DNA of 64,000 nt from Neelides folsomi. Taxonomy: Eukaryota; Arthropoda; Collembola; Neelipleona; Neelidae. Below are positions 11,824-23,053 of this stretch, piece after piece. Position 1 is the stretch's first letter; every line of letters starts with the position of its first letter. The notes under the pieces were generated by a model. That model was not told the DNA's origin. It saw only the letters and a list, made by a program, of their open reading frames with translations, and did no database searches. The stretch lies in the NCBI GenBank assembly GCA_034687125.1, contig JAQGBZ010000012.1:124001-188000 (forward strand), given 5' to 3'. The position numbers and the translations under genes were made by a program.

Positions 11824-14165
11824 ACGATGGGCTAGGGTCTGGGAGAGCGACTGTCTGGATCAGAGATATTTATCTCTCTTCGACATCTATTATAATTATA
11901 AAAATACATAACTAACACTTCTAGGTATATATTTTATTGGTTGTTATTCTCACTCTACACACTTTACTTGTTCTTACTGAAGTGAAAATAATTTTTCCAA
12001 TATACTTGTAGTCTTCTTTCTAATATTTAATGGTGTTTTAAAATTATATTCTAAATTTTAAACTTGTTTATAAGAGTTAATTGACATGAGATATATAGGA
12101 ATTTTTGTAAATAATAAGGATACTTAAGAAATTACCACCAAGGTTAAACTGTTTAGGGATAATTTTTTAAGTTTTAAATTTCAAGTCTTTATGTAATATT
12201 AAATATGAAAATTAAAGATAATTATTAAATTGATATAATACATTTATGTGGGATTGCAATATCCCGTCAATAAATTACTCTCTTGTTATTAAATTCTATC
12301 CAAATATTATACTGTATTATAAGATATACTTCATAATAAGATTTATTTTACTTGTAATTTCTTTAAATATTTGCTAATTATATTCTTATGATGTTTAATT
12401 ATTTGTTATTTACTTTCTTAATTTCATTCAAAAAATATTTCCTATTAGGATATTCAAACATAAATATAATACAAATCACCTTATAATTAAAAGTAAGCCT
12501 TGAGATAAATGAACAAGGGGATTCACATGAAATCAAATGCATGCGATGATATCGTATGATATTAGAACAAGTATGTTTGAAGTTAAGCTTACACACGTAA
12601 CATTAGATTCTTAAATTTCTCAATGATGGTAGATGCTACATATTTGTCAGGCATTTGATTACCTGATAAGACATTTTTAGCCTTTACTAGAAATAAAATG
12701 ATATTATTATTTGTTTAAATATATTCATAACTGGTCGTTGGCTGTTTATCATTTCAACAAGGTAAATAACCTAAAAATATTCGGGTTAAAATAAATGACC
12801 GAGTTATGTTTTTTCTGGATAATTAATTTCTTAATAGTAGTTTAAAAATAATAGGAAGTGCATTTTAAACCTATTCAATTTCAATAACACAATGGTTCGC
12901 ACTCTTTTGGGAAAAGTAATAAAAGTGAATGAACACCCAAAAAACTCATGAATACATTACATTTGGCAATTTTTTGTGGTTTTAGTTAAAAATTCATAGT
13001 AGATGTTGTGAAAGATTTATTAACCGTTCTCTTTTCTTTTTGAAAAGGGTTATCAGCGTTGAAGTTTAGCGCGGATGTGTGAAATGAAGCATAGAAAAGA
13101 AAGGAGTGAAATGGCAAGTTTGCAAGTGTCAGCATCTTGTTCAGAAAGATCGGTCAGAGGGTGATTGAAATTTTCAAGACGCGGGGTCATGAACAGAATC
13201 AGAAATTATAGGCTTCATTCAGGTCGAATTGGGGAAGGGCTTCGGCGGTGTTTAGAAAGGGAAGAGAAGTTGGGAGAAGGGCGAATTTCATTCAGAGAAA
13301 AAAAGGCCAAGAGAATTTTATCAAATATTCAAGACTCAAATGGCATTGAATACGCCGTAAGTTCACCACCTAATTACAAAACTCTTCATTATTCCCCCAT
13401 TTTAATATTCGTGAATCCTTTTAATGTTTTTGTCCCCCAAACTTACATAATTTTATTATAACATTTTAAAAACAAGCATACAAACGAGCGATTAGTTTTT
13501 ATTATTCCGCTTTTGCTTTTTATAATATTAATCAATTGAGACAACGAAAGACTGAAAAGAGGACGTGATATCAATGGGGGTGATAAGTATTATCGAAACC
13601 TGAATGCGACAGTTTAATTACTTCATGGTGCTGATTGGTGATTGGATTGAATAACAAAGGTAAGTTGAAGTTTCCCTCACCTTGAAGTCAATCCAGATTC
13701 CTTCCAGAATGATCACAACTTTAAGATTCAAAACAACTACAAACGTTTTATTTTTTCAATAAAAATACATTTAATTTTTAATGCTTTTGACCTTGCTAAT
13801 CAATTCATTTCCACTTTCATGAGATCATATTGTAGTTATTCTAACATTATGATTCATACAATAAAGAATAAAATACCATTCAAAATTGTTCATAAAAAAT
13901 ATGCTTACATTTGACAAGATAAAATTTGCTTTTCTAATATTTATTTATTTAACATTTTCCTCTTTTATTACGAAGATAGCATAGTTCATTTATTGTTAGA
14001 AGCATTAGAATAATCTTAATCACGCTATTAAAATTAATAAAAGATAAGCAAAATAGTTTAAAAGTTTAATTCTGTCGCAATGCAATGTGCTGGTTTGTGC
14101 CTATGTAGGTGGAATAAAATGGAGAGGAAAGAAGTAGAGCTAACCGGGATCCTTTCTGCATCTTG
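11824..14165. other. Intergenic stretch between tra2 and tRNA-Tyr
   Basis: AT-rich DNA without a recognised gene. A moderately GC-richer patch at 13020-13340 carries a 98-codon plus-strand frame (13165-13461) with no resemblance to a known family and no splice context that I can support. Confidence 0.5.
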
Positions 14166-14254
14166 CCTTCGATAGCTCAGTTGGTAGAGCGGTGGACTGT
14201 AGTGGTTATCTAGCAGAGATCCATAGGTCACTGGTTCAAATCCGGTTCGAAGGA
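14166..14254 (+). tRNA. tRNA-Tyr (GUA) with a 16-nt intron
   Basis: The acceptor stem CCTTCGA (14166-14172) pairs with TCGAAGG (14247-14253), discriminator A at 14254. D-arm TAGCTCAGTTGGTAGAGC and T-arm GGTTCAAATCC (internal A and B boxes for RNA polymerase III) are intact. The anticodon arm is GTGGA-CTGTAGA-TCCAT, anticodon GTA. A 16-nt intron (14203-14218) lies one base 3' of the anticodon, the canonical position, and is expected in eukaryotic tRNA-Tyr. The mature molecule is 73 nt before CCA. T runs just after 14256 would act as terminator. Confidence 0.96.
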
Positions 14255-14390
14255 AATTTTTTCTCATTTTTTCTTCACTTTTTATTCTTCAATTTAATCA
14301 GTCTTTACGTTAAGCCATTAACAGTAATTGTACTTCATTTGATTATTTAAACGTTATTTATGTTTAATTAAAGTAGTTATAAATATTTTT

Positions 14391-14428
14391 ATGCATCCAA
14401 TAATAAACATTTTTATTATTGGATGCAT
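14391..14428. repeat. Perfect 16-bp hairpin with 6-nt loop
   Basis: ATGCATCCAATAATAA (14391-14406) is exactly complementary to 14413-14428, with loop ACATTT. It lies 137 nt past the tRNA. It could be a cruciform, a transcript hairpin or the heart of a small foldback element. Confidence 0.75.
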
Positions 14429-15042
14429 GATGCATCTCTATTTAGTTTATGCTGAAATGAATAACGAATGTATGAAAAAACTGTTTTGTGTAGGCTTTAT
14501 GTTGTGTAGAAAATCATGAGCATTTTATAGTTAAAATGTAACCTTTATTCATTTTACTCGACGTTAATTTAATTGTTAAAAGTCTTAATATTATTTAAAC
14601 ATCAATTTGCATTGCATAAAGATTAGATTCCTATTTATAATATCACTTGTTTCTTGAAAATTATAATACTTGCTATGTATTATCATTATCATATTATCAT
14701 ATAATTTTAAAAAAGAAGTTTTATTGTAAGAAGTAAGAAAACCCATCGTCAGTCAACTCAATTAAACTCTTAATTAGATTTATACTCAAATATTTATTTA
14801 AAATGTAGGTTTTATTGAGCGATTTACATTAATGTCTTGTTCAAAGTGTTTACGCTTCTTTCTTCTGGCCAAATAACCTAAAAGACAATATTATACTGAC
14901 GGTACACTAGGCTCAATCTTCTCAAATAAACATATGTAATATTATTAAGTAGAATTATTAATTAGCAATAAATAAAATTATGAATAATTGTATAACTACA
15001 TGTTTAGCTGCACAAATTGGAAAAGTTGTAAGGTAGTGTGTA

Positions 15043-15408
15043 CAGAATCTTCCATTATCTAATTGACAATTTTTATTTGCGAACGTTACCAAAATTTTTA
15101 TGTTTAATTAAATTCAACTTTCATTAACAAATTAATTGAATTGAATTGGACATGTTAGATATTTAAAGTTAAATAATATGTAAAATAACAAACATGTTTA
15201 ATGAATGTCATTGCCTTATGAACTATGACCTCGAAAATTCAAGAGAAATGTTTGTAATTTTACAATTATTTTAATTGGTGATTTAATGTTATGTTACTGT
15301 TGATTGCAATGAAAAAAATACCATGTCATTCTTTTAAACATTCAATGACATGGAAAAATATCAGTAACGTTTGCAAAAAAAGTGTCAACTAGATAATGGA
15401 AGATCCTG
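15043..15408. mobile_element. 366-bp MITE with TA target duplication (Tc1/mariner-like)
   Basis: The ends are inverted copies: left CAGAATCTTCCATTATCTAA..., right (reversed) CAGGATCTTCCATTATCTAG..., alike over about 50 nt including an inner AACGTTAC. TA dinucleotides at 15041-15042 and 15409-15410 flank it, the target site of Tc1/mariner transposases. No frame inside encodes a transposase. An internal 10-bp perfect inverted repeat (CCATGTCATT) lies near 15322-15355. Confidence 0.85.
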
Positions 15409-15820
15409 TATGCTAGAGTATATTTATGATAATTTCTTAAAGTTTACATGTGAGAGTATTTATAAATGGATTAATTTTGGACAATAATTAATCCGCAGTT
15501 AACAATTACTAATCACATTATTTTAGACTTGCTTTTTTATAATCGTCAATTTAACAACAGTCGATAATTTAATCATACATAATAATTTTAATTGATTTTC
15601 TCTCTCAAACGAAAGTTTAATCAGATATGGGATATAACAAGAACAAATTACGAATCAAATGATATTTCGTAATTATTAGTAATGCACATGCAGTAATACC
15701 CGAGGTATTTAGGAATATAAATCATTGAATAAATGGAAAAGGGGGACGAAAGTTAGTGGTAGGTACTCTTTTGAACTTACATATATGAAAAACATTGTTC
15801 TTATTTGATCAATAAAATTC

Positions 15821-16754
15821 CTAAATGGAAACCGATTCGGATCCTCTCAATGCTTCATTTCTCAATTCTTCAGTAAATAGACAAACGGTCCAAAGTTCAT
15901 AAACTGTGTAAAATGAACCTAGCAAGGATATTCCTTGTAGAGGAATCTTTAAAATTCTATATTCGAGATCATTCTCATTGTAGATTGACTCTTCTGGCAC
16001 GTCTTCTTGGACGAAATTAATGTAATGGCCGACAATAAGGCTTACAACGAAGAGCAGGATTTGTATCGTCACCAAAACTGTGGCCATATTAATCCACACA
16101 TTACATTTCTTGTAATCGAGCTGAAACCAAAACACCACATGGGGATTAACAACAATTATCTCAAAAATACCAAGGTGGTATGGGCTTAAGGTTTTTAAGC
16201 ATGGTTGGGGACATTCGGGCGCTGCCCGAATTCAACACAATAATTATTAGGGAGAATCCAGGTTAGGTTACCTTATGGGAAGCAAAGACGAGAATAAGTG
16301 ACATTGCAAAATATGCAGCATACAGGACGATGAGATAGGCAAGAATTCCAAGACTCACAAGTCCTTTTGAGATAAAATAAAGTCATTTGGTTATTCTGAT
16401 GCATTGAGAAGGGCCAACCATGCAATTTTTTCTTGTGGTACAAGTCTCTAATTTTTCCCCTAAAGACATACCAAAATGAGGAATTTTCCCAGCAGTGATC
16501 CACGAGTCTATTGTCGTGAGCAAATCGTTCGAGTGGTATATTGTTCTAAAAAACGTCCATATCTGGAAGAGAGAAAAGAGCGGAAGTGAGCGGAACGAGG
16601 GGGAGTTGGGGAAGTTAATGAGGGACAGAAGGCTCACCATATCGAATAGGCTGAAATAAGCACAAGTTGCTTGAAGAGGATGACCACAACAGGGATGAAC
16701 CATACTCAATATTTTGTACAATATCCTTTTCACCTTATTTTTTATCCGTAACAT
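15821..16754 (-). CDS. Four-transmembrane-segment protein, function unknown (DUF4728/LAPTM-like architecture)
   Basis: Four exons: 16638-16754, 16472-16562, 16272-16363 and 15821-16120, giving 199 residues with phase-consistent GT-AG junctions. The start is followed by a basic stretch (RIKNKVKRILYK) and a CCGHPLQATCAYF segment. Hydrophobic segments lie at about residues 30-48, 71-97, 112-137 and 161-183, with an acidic loop (VQEDVPEESIYNENDLEY) between the last two. This pattern recalls small arthropod four-TM membrane proteins of the DUF4728 or LAPTM type, but I recognise no diagnostic motif. A membrane location is clear; role and compartment are not. It lies tail-to-tail with the MITE and head-to-head with the carboxypeptidase about 1 kb away. 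Confidence 0.75.
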
Positions 16755-17720
16755 TCGTAAGATGAAAACCGAAATCCCTCTTCTCCATCCGATCGATACT
16801 GTCCGCCCTTATATTTTCGAAATTTTCTCTCTGCGCCTGACATTAAACTTTCATAAGACATCTTTTGAATTTTCATGAAGAGTTGAAGAAGATGGAAGTT
16901 AGGTAATGATGAAAGCAAATCAAATTCATTCCTCCTAATTCAATTCCAGCTCAAATGGAGTAAAAAGGAAACTCAACTTCCCCAACTTTCGCTTTCACGT
17001 TCTCATTTGGAAAGTGGAAGAAATGGGAGAAATGAAAAGAGGAACAAAGATATGACGCTCTGAACCAAACATATCTATTTCCAACCCGAGTAAATTACTA
17101 CTTCCGCCCTTGTCAAGATTTATAACTCCAAAATGTATTACTATTTATTTAATTCACCATCATTTGTTATCATTTTATTGTCGTTGAAGGCTAGAGAAAA
17201 GCATTTATTAATTTTGGCATTCAAAGAATTAATCCAAGATCGCTGTGTGTAGATTAATTAAATGGAATGAGATGAATCAAAATCCCTCTTTTTATAAAGC
17301 CCATATTACCAGCACAACAGGGGAGGATTATTTATTAGAATTAATATTGTAGAATAAGATAAAATAGTTACAAAATTTTTAGTGTGTAACTTTTTACTAC
17401 TAATTGTAAATGTAATAAGTAGAACCTAGCACAACATAGTAAAGTGTAGTATTTAAGTAGGTAGTTATCTTAACTTTAATGTACAATACAATGTAACTGC
17501 AATTATTTATCGCTATTTTTCGGTAAACCCTGAGTATAAAATGGGTATTATTAAGAAATATTTGGACATTACACGGTTCAAGTTCCTCGTTTAGAGTACC
17601 AACTTCGATTATGTCGACCTGTCAATGATTCCATGATAGAATTGTTCTACAAAAATTTAAAATTGATAAGATATTAAAATACAAGTACTGAAAACTTTAG
17701 TAAAGTTTCTCAAATCAATG
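16755..17720. other. Intergenic region between divergent genes
   Basis: Upstream DNA of the four-TM gene (left) and of the carboxypeptidase (right). A C/T-rich block about 16760-17110 is likely the promoter side of the minus-strand gene. No other gene is seen. Confidence 0.5.
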
Positions 17721-17721
17721 G

Positions 17722-17729
17722 TATAAATA
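17722..17729 (+). promoter_or_regulatory. TATA box of the carboxypeptidase gene
   Basis: TATAAATA stands 48 nt before the start codon at 17777, leaving room for a transcription start about 17755 and a short leader. Strong TATA promoters are common for tissue-specific secreted digestive enzymes. Confidence 0.65.
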
Positions 17730-17776
17730 GAGGATATTGATATTGATCCATCCGTATTGATTTTCACTCAATTAAA

Positions 17777-19929
17777 ATGAGAGGTTTGATTTTAGTACTG
17801 ATCTTGGGGGTTTCCCTCAGTTTAGCAGAAATTCAAAAATACACTGGGTATGCACTTATTTAAAATATTCCTAGCACTTAAATAAACGTACTTTACTAAT
17901 ACACAACAACATTAGCAATCAAGTAATTCGAGTTGAGGCTAAAACCGAAAAGCAAGTTAAAGCTCTCGAGGCTCTTGAAAATGAGGGAGAAATCGACTTT
18001 TGGCTTGAACCCAGGATTGTTGGCCCAACTGATATCATGGTCACTCCAGAGCAATTTCTTCGAGTGAAACATTTTCTTAAAAGCATTGGATTGACATATA
18101 CCACTATGATTCAAGATGTTGAAGAGTAAGAAAAGAAATTCTAATCATGAATTAAGTCTGGTATGATTTTACAAAAAAAACGTTTTCATAGGCTCATCAT
18201 TGAACAAAGATCAATGGTTGGAAAGGCTGACGCCAAAAACATCAATTGGACTCAATATCATAGAGCAACTCCAGTACATAAAAATAATAATTATTCACTT
18301 CCATTCAAACTAAATAAATAACCATTTTTACTATTTCAAAAATTACTAATCATTAAAAAGCAAATTGATTTTTCTATAGATTTTGGCTTGGTTGGACTCT
18401 ATTGCAGAAGAACATCCAGATATTGTCACCGTCCAGAGTATTGGAACCAGCACGGAACAAAGAGACCTCAAGTTGATAAAAATCGGATATCCAGGAGAAA
18501 ACAAAAAGGCTATTTGGATTGATGCAGGAATCCATGCAAGAGAATGGATCAGCCCAGCAGTTGCCACTTACTTCATTAATGAATTGACAACTTTCAGAGA
18601 AGACAAAGAGGAAATTCTCAGATCGGTCGATTTCTACATTCTGGCCGTGACGAATATTGATGGTTATGAATTCTCTCATACCAACACTCGATTATGGAGG
18701 AAGACCCGTTCAAACAATAATTCAACTTGTATGGGAGTTGATCCCAACAGGAACTTTGACTATATGTTCGGAGGAGAAGGAACTTCACCCGACAAGTGCT
18801 CAGAAATCTACAAAGGACCATTTGCTTTCTCGGAGCCGGAAACAAAGGCAATGCGTGACTTCATTTTGAATAATGCTGGATCCATCAACTGGACCGTTTA
18901 CATTGCACTCCACAGCTATGCTCAGGTAGAGAAAAGTTTTACTTCTACTGATATTTCATTTTTTTAAATTGATCATAACTTAAAAATTTAATTGTTTTAT
19001 TAGATGGTGCTTAGCCCATGGGGTTATACCAGAAGTAAAATTGCAAAAATATTAATATTTATTAATTTATTATACAACCAATATATGTATTAAAGTTAAA
19101 TGAATTATTTAACATTCTTTGTATTGTTTTTAGCTCTTCCTGATACTTTTGAGGAATTGGTAAAATCATTTAATTTGTACCAATCATAGATTATTTTTAT
19201 ACCATATCTATTTCTGTATGCTTATTAATAGACCTTTTTAGAATCTTAAAGTTATGATATTTTAGATGGACCTTGGAAATTTTGCAGCTAATAGGTTAAC
19301 AGCAGTACACGGAACAGCTTACAGAGTATTAATTTTTATAAATCTTTGAATATTTTACTCAACCCTTTGAAAAACGCATTAACTTTATAAAAATTTATTT
19401 TTATTTTACAGGTTGGAAGTGTTACACAACTTTTGAGTTAGTTATTCGAGTCTTACATCCTTATTAATAGAAATTAAATCGACAATATACTTCAATTCTG
19501 ATTACTTCTCTAATCTCCATTCTATTGACACCGAAGCTGAATTTATCTATTAATTTACAAAGTCCTGATTAGTGATTTGGCAATAACACTGTATTTATAC
19601 ACAGGTGCTGGAGCTGGAGGATCCGATGATTGGGCTTATGGAAGCAAAACATTTAGGTAAATCCAACATTCAGTAATGATTAGATTGAATAATTTATTCG
19701 GCTTTAACCTTCAATATTCCAATTCATAAAGTATGAATTATGTTATTCAGTGATATCTTTCGTCAAGTACACTTATTTAATTGCTTTTCTCAGGTATTCC
19801 TACACCTTTGAAATCCGTGACACTGGTCGGTACGGATTCTTGTTACCTGCAAATCAAATTATCCCAACCGGTGAAGAAACATCGAGAGCTTTCGAAGCAG
19901 TGGCCGAATACATTATGACTCATGATTAG
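17777..19929 (+). CDS. Secreted M14 zinc carboxypeptidase, B-like specificity, with altered Tyr248 position
   Basis: Ten exons: 17777-17847, 17916-18125, 18192-18273, 18380-18925, 19004-19034, 19134-19159, 19266-19325, 19412-19436, 19605-19656, 19794-19929; 412 residues. A signal peptide ([17 protein letters not shown]) is followed by an activation propeptide (about 19-110) and the peptidase domain. Zinc ligands are H173 and E176 (GIHAREW) and H299 (ALHSY); DPNRNF carries the substrate-carboxylate Asn-Arg; the catalytic Glu is E374 (TFEIRDTG). Asp358 in GGSDDW occupies bovine position 255, which predicts cleavage of C-terminal Lys/Arg. By colinear alignment the flap tyrosine (bovine Tyr248) is Ser351 (QLLSAGAGGS). 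Five middle exons are 25-60 nt. Poly(A) signal AATAAA at 20071-20076. Confidence 0.93.
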
Positions 19930-20845
19930 AAATGTTAACATTTTATTGCAAACTACACTCATTTATAATCCTATGTGAAAATTAACTTTTAATACCTAAT
20001 TCGATAAATGAAAATTTCTAAAATCTTACGAATATCTTGTGATGAACCAAAATATTTTTCTTGTTATTCGAATAAATCTGGAAAATGATGTGATGTGATA
20101 AATAACTTGTTTGTAAAAACATTTTTTGCTTTATTAAATAAAATTCAACATTTTGCACAAAAGTATATAAATAGATATAACATCCATTTTTCAATTGTGA
20201 AAAGTTCTTTACATTTATTTAAACATACGAGTATTCATTCTTTGATAAATTAAATCCCACTTTTCATTTTCTGATGAGAGAAATAAATTAATTTGGTTAA
20301 AAGTTATTCTCATATTATATAGATTTTATATATTATGGCTAGAGATAATTTATAGAATTAACATTTAATAGTTTCTAATTTTATAATTATATTAGATTGT
20401 AATTGTGATTAACAATTGCTTAAAATTTGCTTATAAGTTATCTGATTCAGTATATGTATTAAATACATTATTATATTATATTATTTAGTATAGAATATAA
20501 GCAGTATCCATAATGTGAACTTTTAAAATTTTGTGTAAAACGTTACAGTTAAAAGCTGCTATATTTTTCATTTTAAGTATTTTGTACACATTTAGACGTA
20601 TTTAGATATTCATGTCACAGAAGACGAACGGTCAGAGATAGAATTACAGTCACATCTTTTTTAAAAACCACTATTTAGTATTAGTTGTAATTAGGTCTTA
20701 CACAAATCCAGAATTTGTAAAGCAGTTAGTTGAAAAGCCATCAAAAAATCCAGGAAAAACGAGCTAAACAAATAATCATATAAGATTTAAACTTTAATTA
20801 AAATTCATTTTATTCCATGAAATTTGTACAGGAAAATGGTTATTT
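19930..20845. other. Intergenic, 3' ends of two convergent genes
   Basis: Holds the 3'UTR of the carboxypeptidase and the short 3'UTR of Imp, whose minus-strand AATAAA is at 20809-20814. The remainder is AT-rich with no feature seen. Confidence 0.5.
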
Positions 20846-23052
20846 TCATTGGCTGCGTCCATTTAACATGGCTCGGATCCTCCGTTGGGCTGACTATAAA
20901 ACCGAAAACGAAAATTATTTTTAAATCTAAATTATCATTAGCTTCAAACTCCTCATTATGTCTAACGTACCTGAACAGAGTAAAAAGTGCCAAGGATATG
21001 GACGTTGGTATTCTCACTGTTGCTACTTTCAGACGGGAACTTTATCACCGAACCTAGAATAGAAATGAAATAATAAAACTATTAAGCCATATTTTATAAA
21101 ATACATCAATTAGCAATTAAAATATTAGTCTCTAATCTGAACATTTCATAAATCATATTAATTTCATACCGGTAAGTCGTTGTAACTCTCGGACATTAGC
21201 TCCGCCTTTTCCGATTATACGACCGACTTGGGCTATACGAAAAAAACATATAAATATAACAAAATTCTTAAAATCTCCATCCAATAGCCAATTTTATTCA
21301 AAATGATACAATTACCTGATGGCACGGAAATCTCGACAGTGAGGCGAGGTTCTTCGTTAGGAGGAACGAACCCCTCTTCCCTCATCTTCTCAAAGATCAT
21401 ACACTGCGCCTATAGAAGAATAAAAAAAGCATGCAAACTTTTATTTCCACATTAAATTTTTATAATGCTCAAATGACGAGTAAGAAGGATGGTCAGGTCA
21501 GGGACCTTTGTTCTTTGGTTAAGGTACGAGACTGACAAAGGCAAAAGCGGAATCAAATGCAAATAAATTTATTTAAAATTAACCTTCCATTGAGCCTCTG
21601 GACTTCCCACAATAGTCACTTGTCTCTCTTGCTGCTCTTTTTGCTCGCCTTGTACTGTGGCGATCTTGACACTTGCAGACGAAAAGCGAATAATATTTCG
21701 AATGTGAGAACCTTTCGTTCCAATTACCGCTCCCACGGCATTGTTTGGGATGTACATGTGAACCGTCTCCTGTGTGGTCAACTAATATTTTTGCACATTT
21801 AGAGAGCGACTAAAAAAGAGGACCACAACTCACCTGTTGTTGATTTGCAGGATGGATGCTGTTAAAGAGAGGGTAAGGAGGAACCGGGGGAACAGCTGCG
21901 GGAAGCTGGGGCCTTATTGTGCTCATCATTGCCATTGGATGGAGGCCAGGAAACATTCCACCGACACCGGGAGCAAGGGCCTGAAGGTCAGCCTAAACAA
22001 ATCACATTTATTACTCAAAGGATCAAATGACAAAGTTAGCAAAAATTTCTTTGATCTGACACATACTTGTAAATCATTTTCGTAAGAACTCTTTAGCTTG
22101 CCGGAAATGAGTGATTCAGCTGAAGCCATCCCATCAATTGAACCTCTAATCGATATCACTCTTTCGATATTCATCCCACTTACTTCGGAAACACTATAAA
22201 AAGAATAAATTAATTATTTACCATCAACAATGTCAACAATTATTGTATGAAAATATATTATACTCAAAAATAAATTATATTTGTAGATCTAGTTCTAAAT
22301 AAAATAAGGAGTAAATCAAATTGGCAATAAAAATAGGCACAATTTTCAATGGATATTATACCTTGACACATTAATTTTGGTCCCAGTCTCTTCCATAATT
22401 TTTTTAATGGTGGCCCCTCCTTTTCCTATGATCCTCCCAATGAGGCTGTTGTGAGCTAGGATCTTCAAATTAATATCTCTGAAAATGTAAGTACATCATT
22501 AGAATTGATCCAATAAAAAGTAATAATTGAAATAATCAACGCTAAGTTTTAAGTTTTACCCCTTGTTCGTGCTATTAGCTTCTTGGCTCATAACTTCTAA
22601 AATCTTCTTACATGCCTGAGATATGTTCTCAGGATTGCCGTAAATAGTGATCGCCTTTTCTACGCTTCCTACATTGTCCTTCCTGTGGACGTCTACTCGA
22701 GCTCGAGTTGCCTATAATATTAAATATACAAAATCAATGAATGCCCTAACTAATAAAAAGGAATAAAACCCGGGTAGTTGGTGTAATGTACGGGATTTTA
22801 CCTGAGTTATATTACGAATGGTGGCTCCCCCACGACCAATGATCGCTCCAACCATTTCACTAGACACGAGCATCCTGTACAAAAATGAAAAATTAATTCA
22901 TATCCCTTCTCAAACCCCAATATTTCCAATAAATGTTGAATGTGTAAATGCCTCAAGGGAAACTCTGAAGATCTGCCAGGACCAGGAACCTGAGGAGGAA
23001 AAGCGGCGGGATTCCGCCCTCTGCTCCGACTTCTACTTCTGTCCTCTGACAT
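20846..23052 (-). CDS. Imp: IGF2 mRNA-binding protein homologue with four KH domains and no RRM
   Basis: Eleven exons (5' to 3' on minus): 22952-23052, 22802-22874, 22560-22711, 22362-22478, 22067-22193, 21834-21992, 21584-21781, 21316-21409, 21170-21232, 20971-21053, 20846-20893; 404 residues. An RS-rich N-terminus ([15 protein letters not shown]) leads into FPLR and KH1 ([11 protein letters not shown]), KH2 ([11 protein letters not shown]), a Pro/Met linker, KH3 ([11 protein letters not shown]) and KH4 ([11 protein letters not shown]), ending [12 protein letters not shown]. All four GxxG loops are intact. The family binds and localises mRNAs in cytoplasmic granules. Vertebrate IMPs carry two N-terminal RRMs; none is seen here, as in the fly protein. 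The first coding intron appears to be GC-AG. An acceptor (TTCCAG) lies one base before the ATG, so a 5'UTR exon or a trans-spliced leader precedes it. Confidence 0.95.
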
Positions 23053-23053
23053 T

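Noticed and set aside
13165-13461. 98-codon plus frame between tra2 and tRNA-Tyr
   Set aside because: Charged start then AT-derived tail, no domain and no splice partners.
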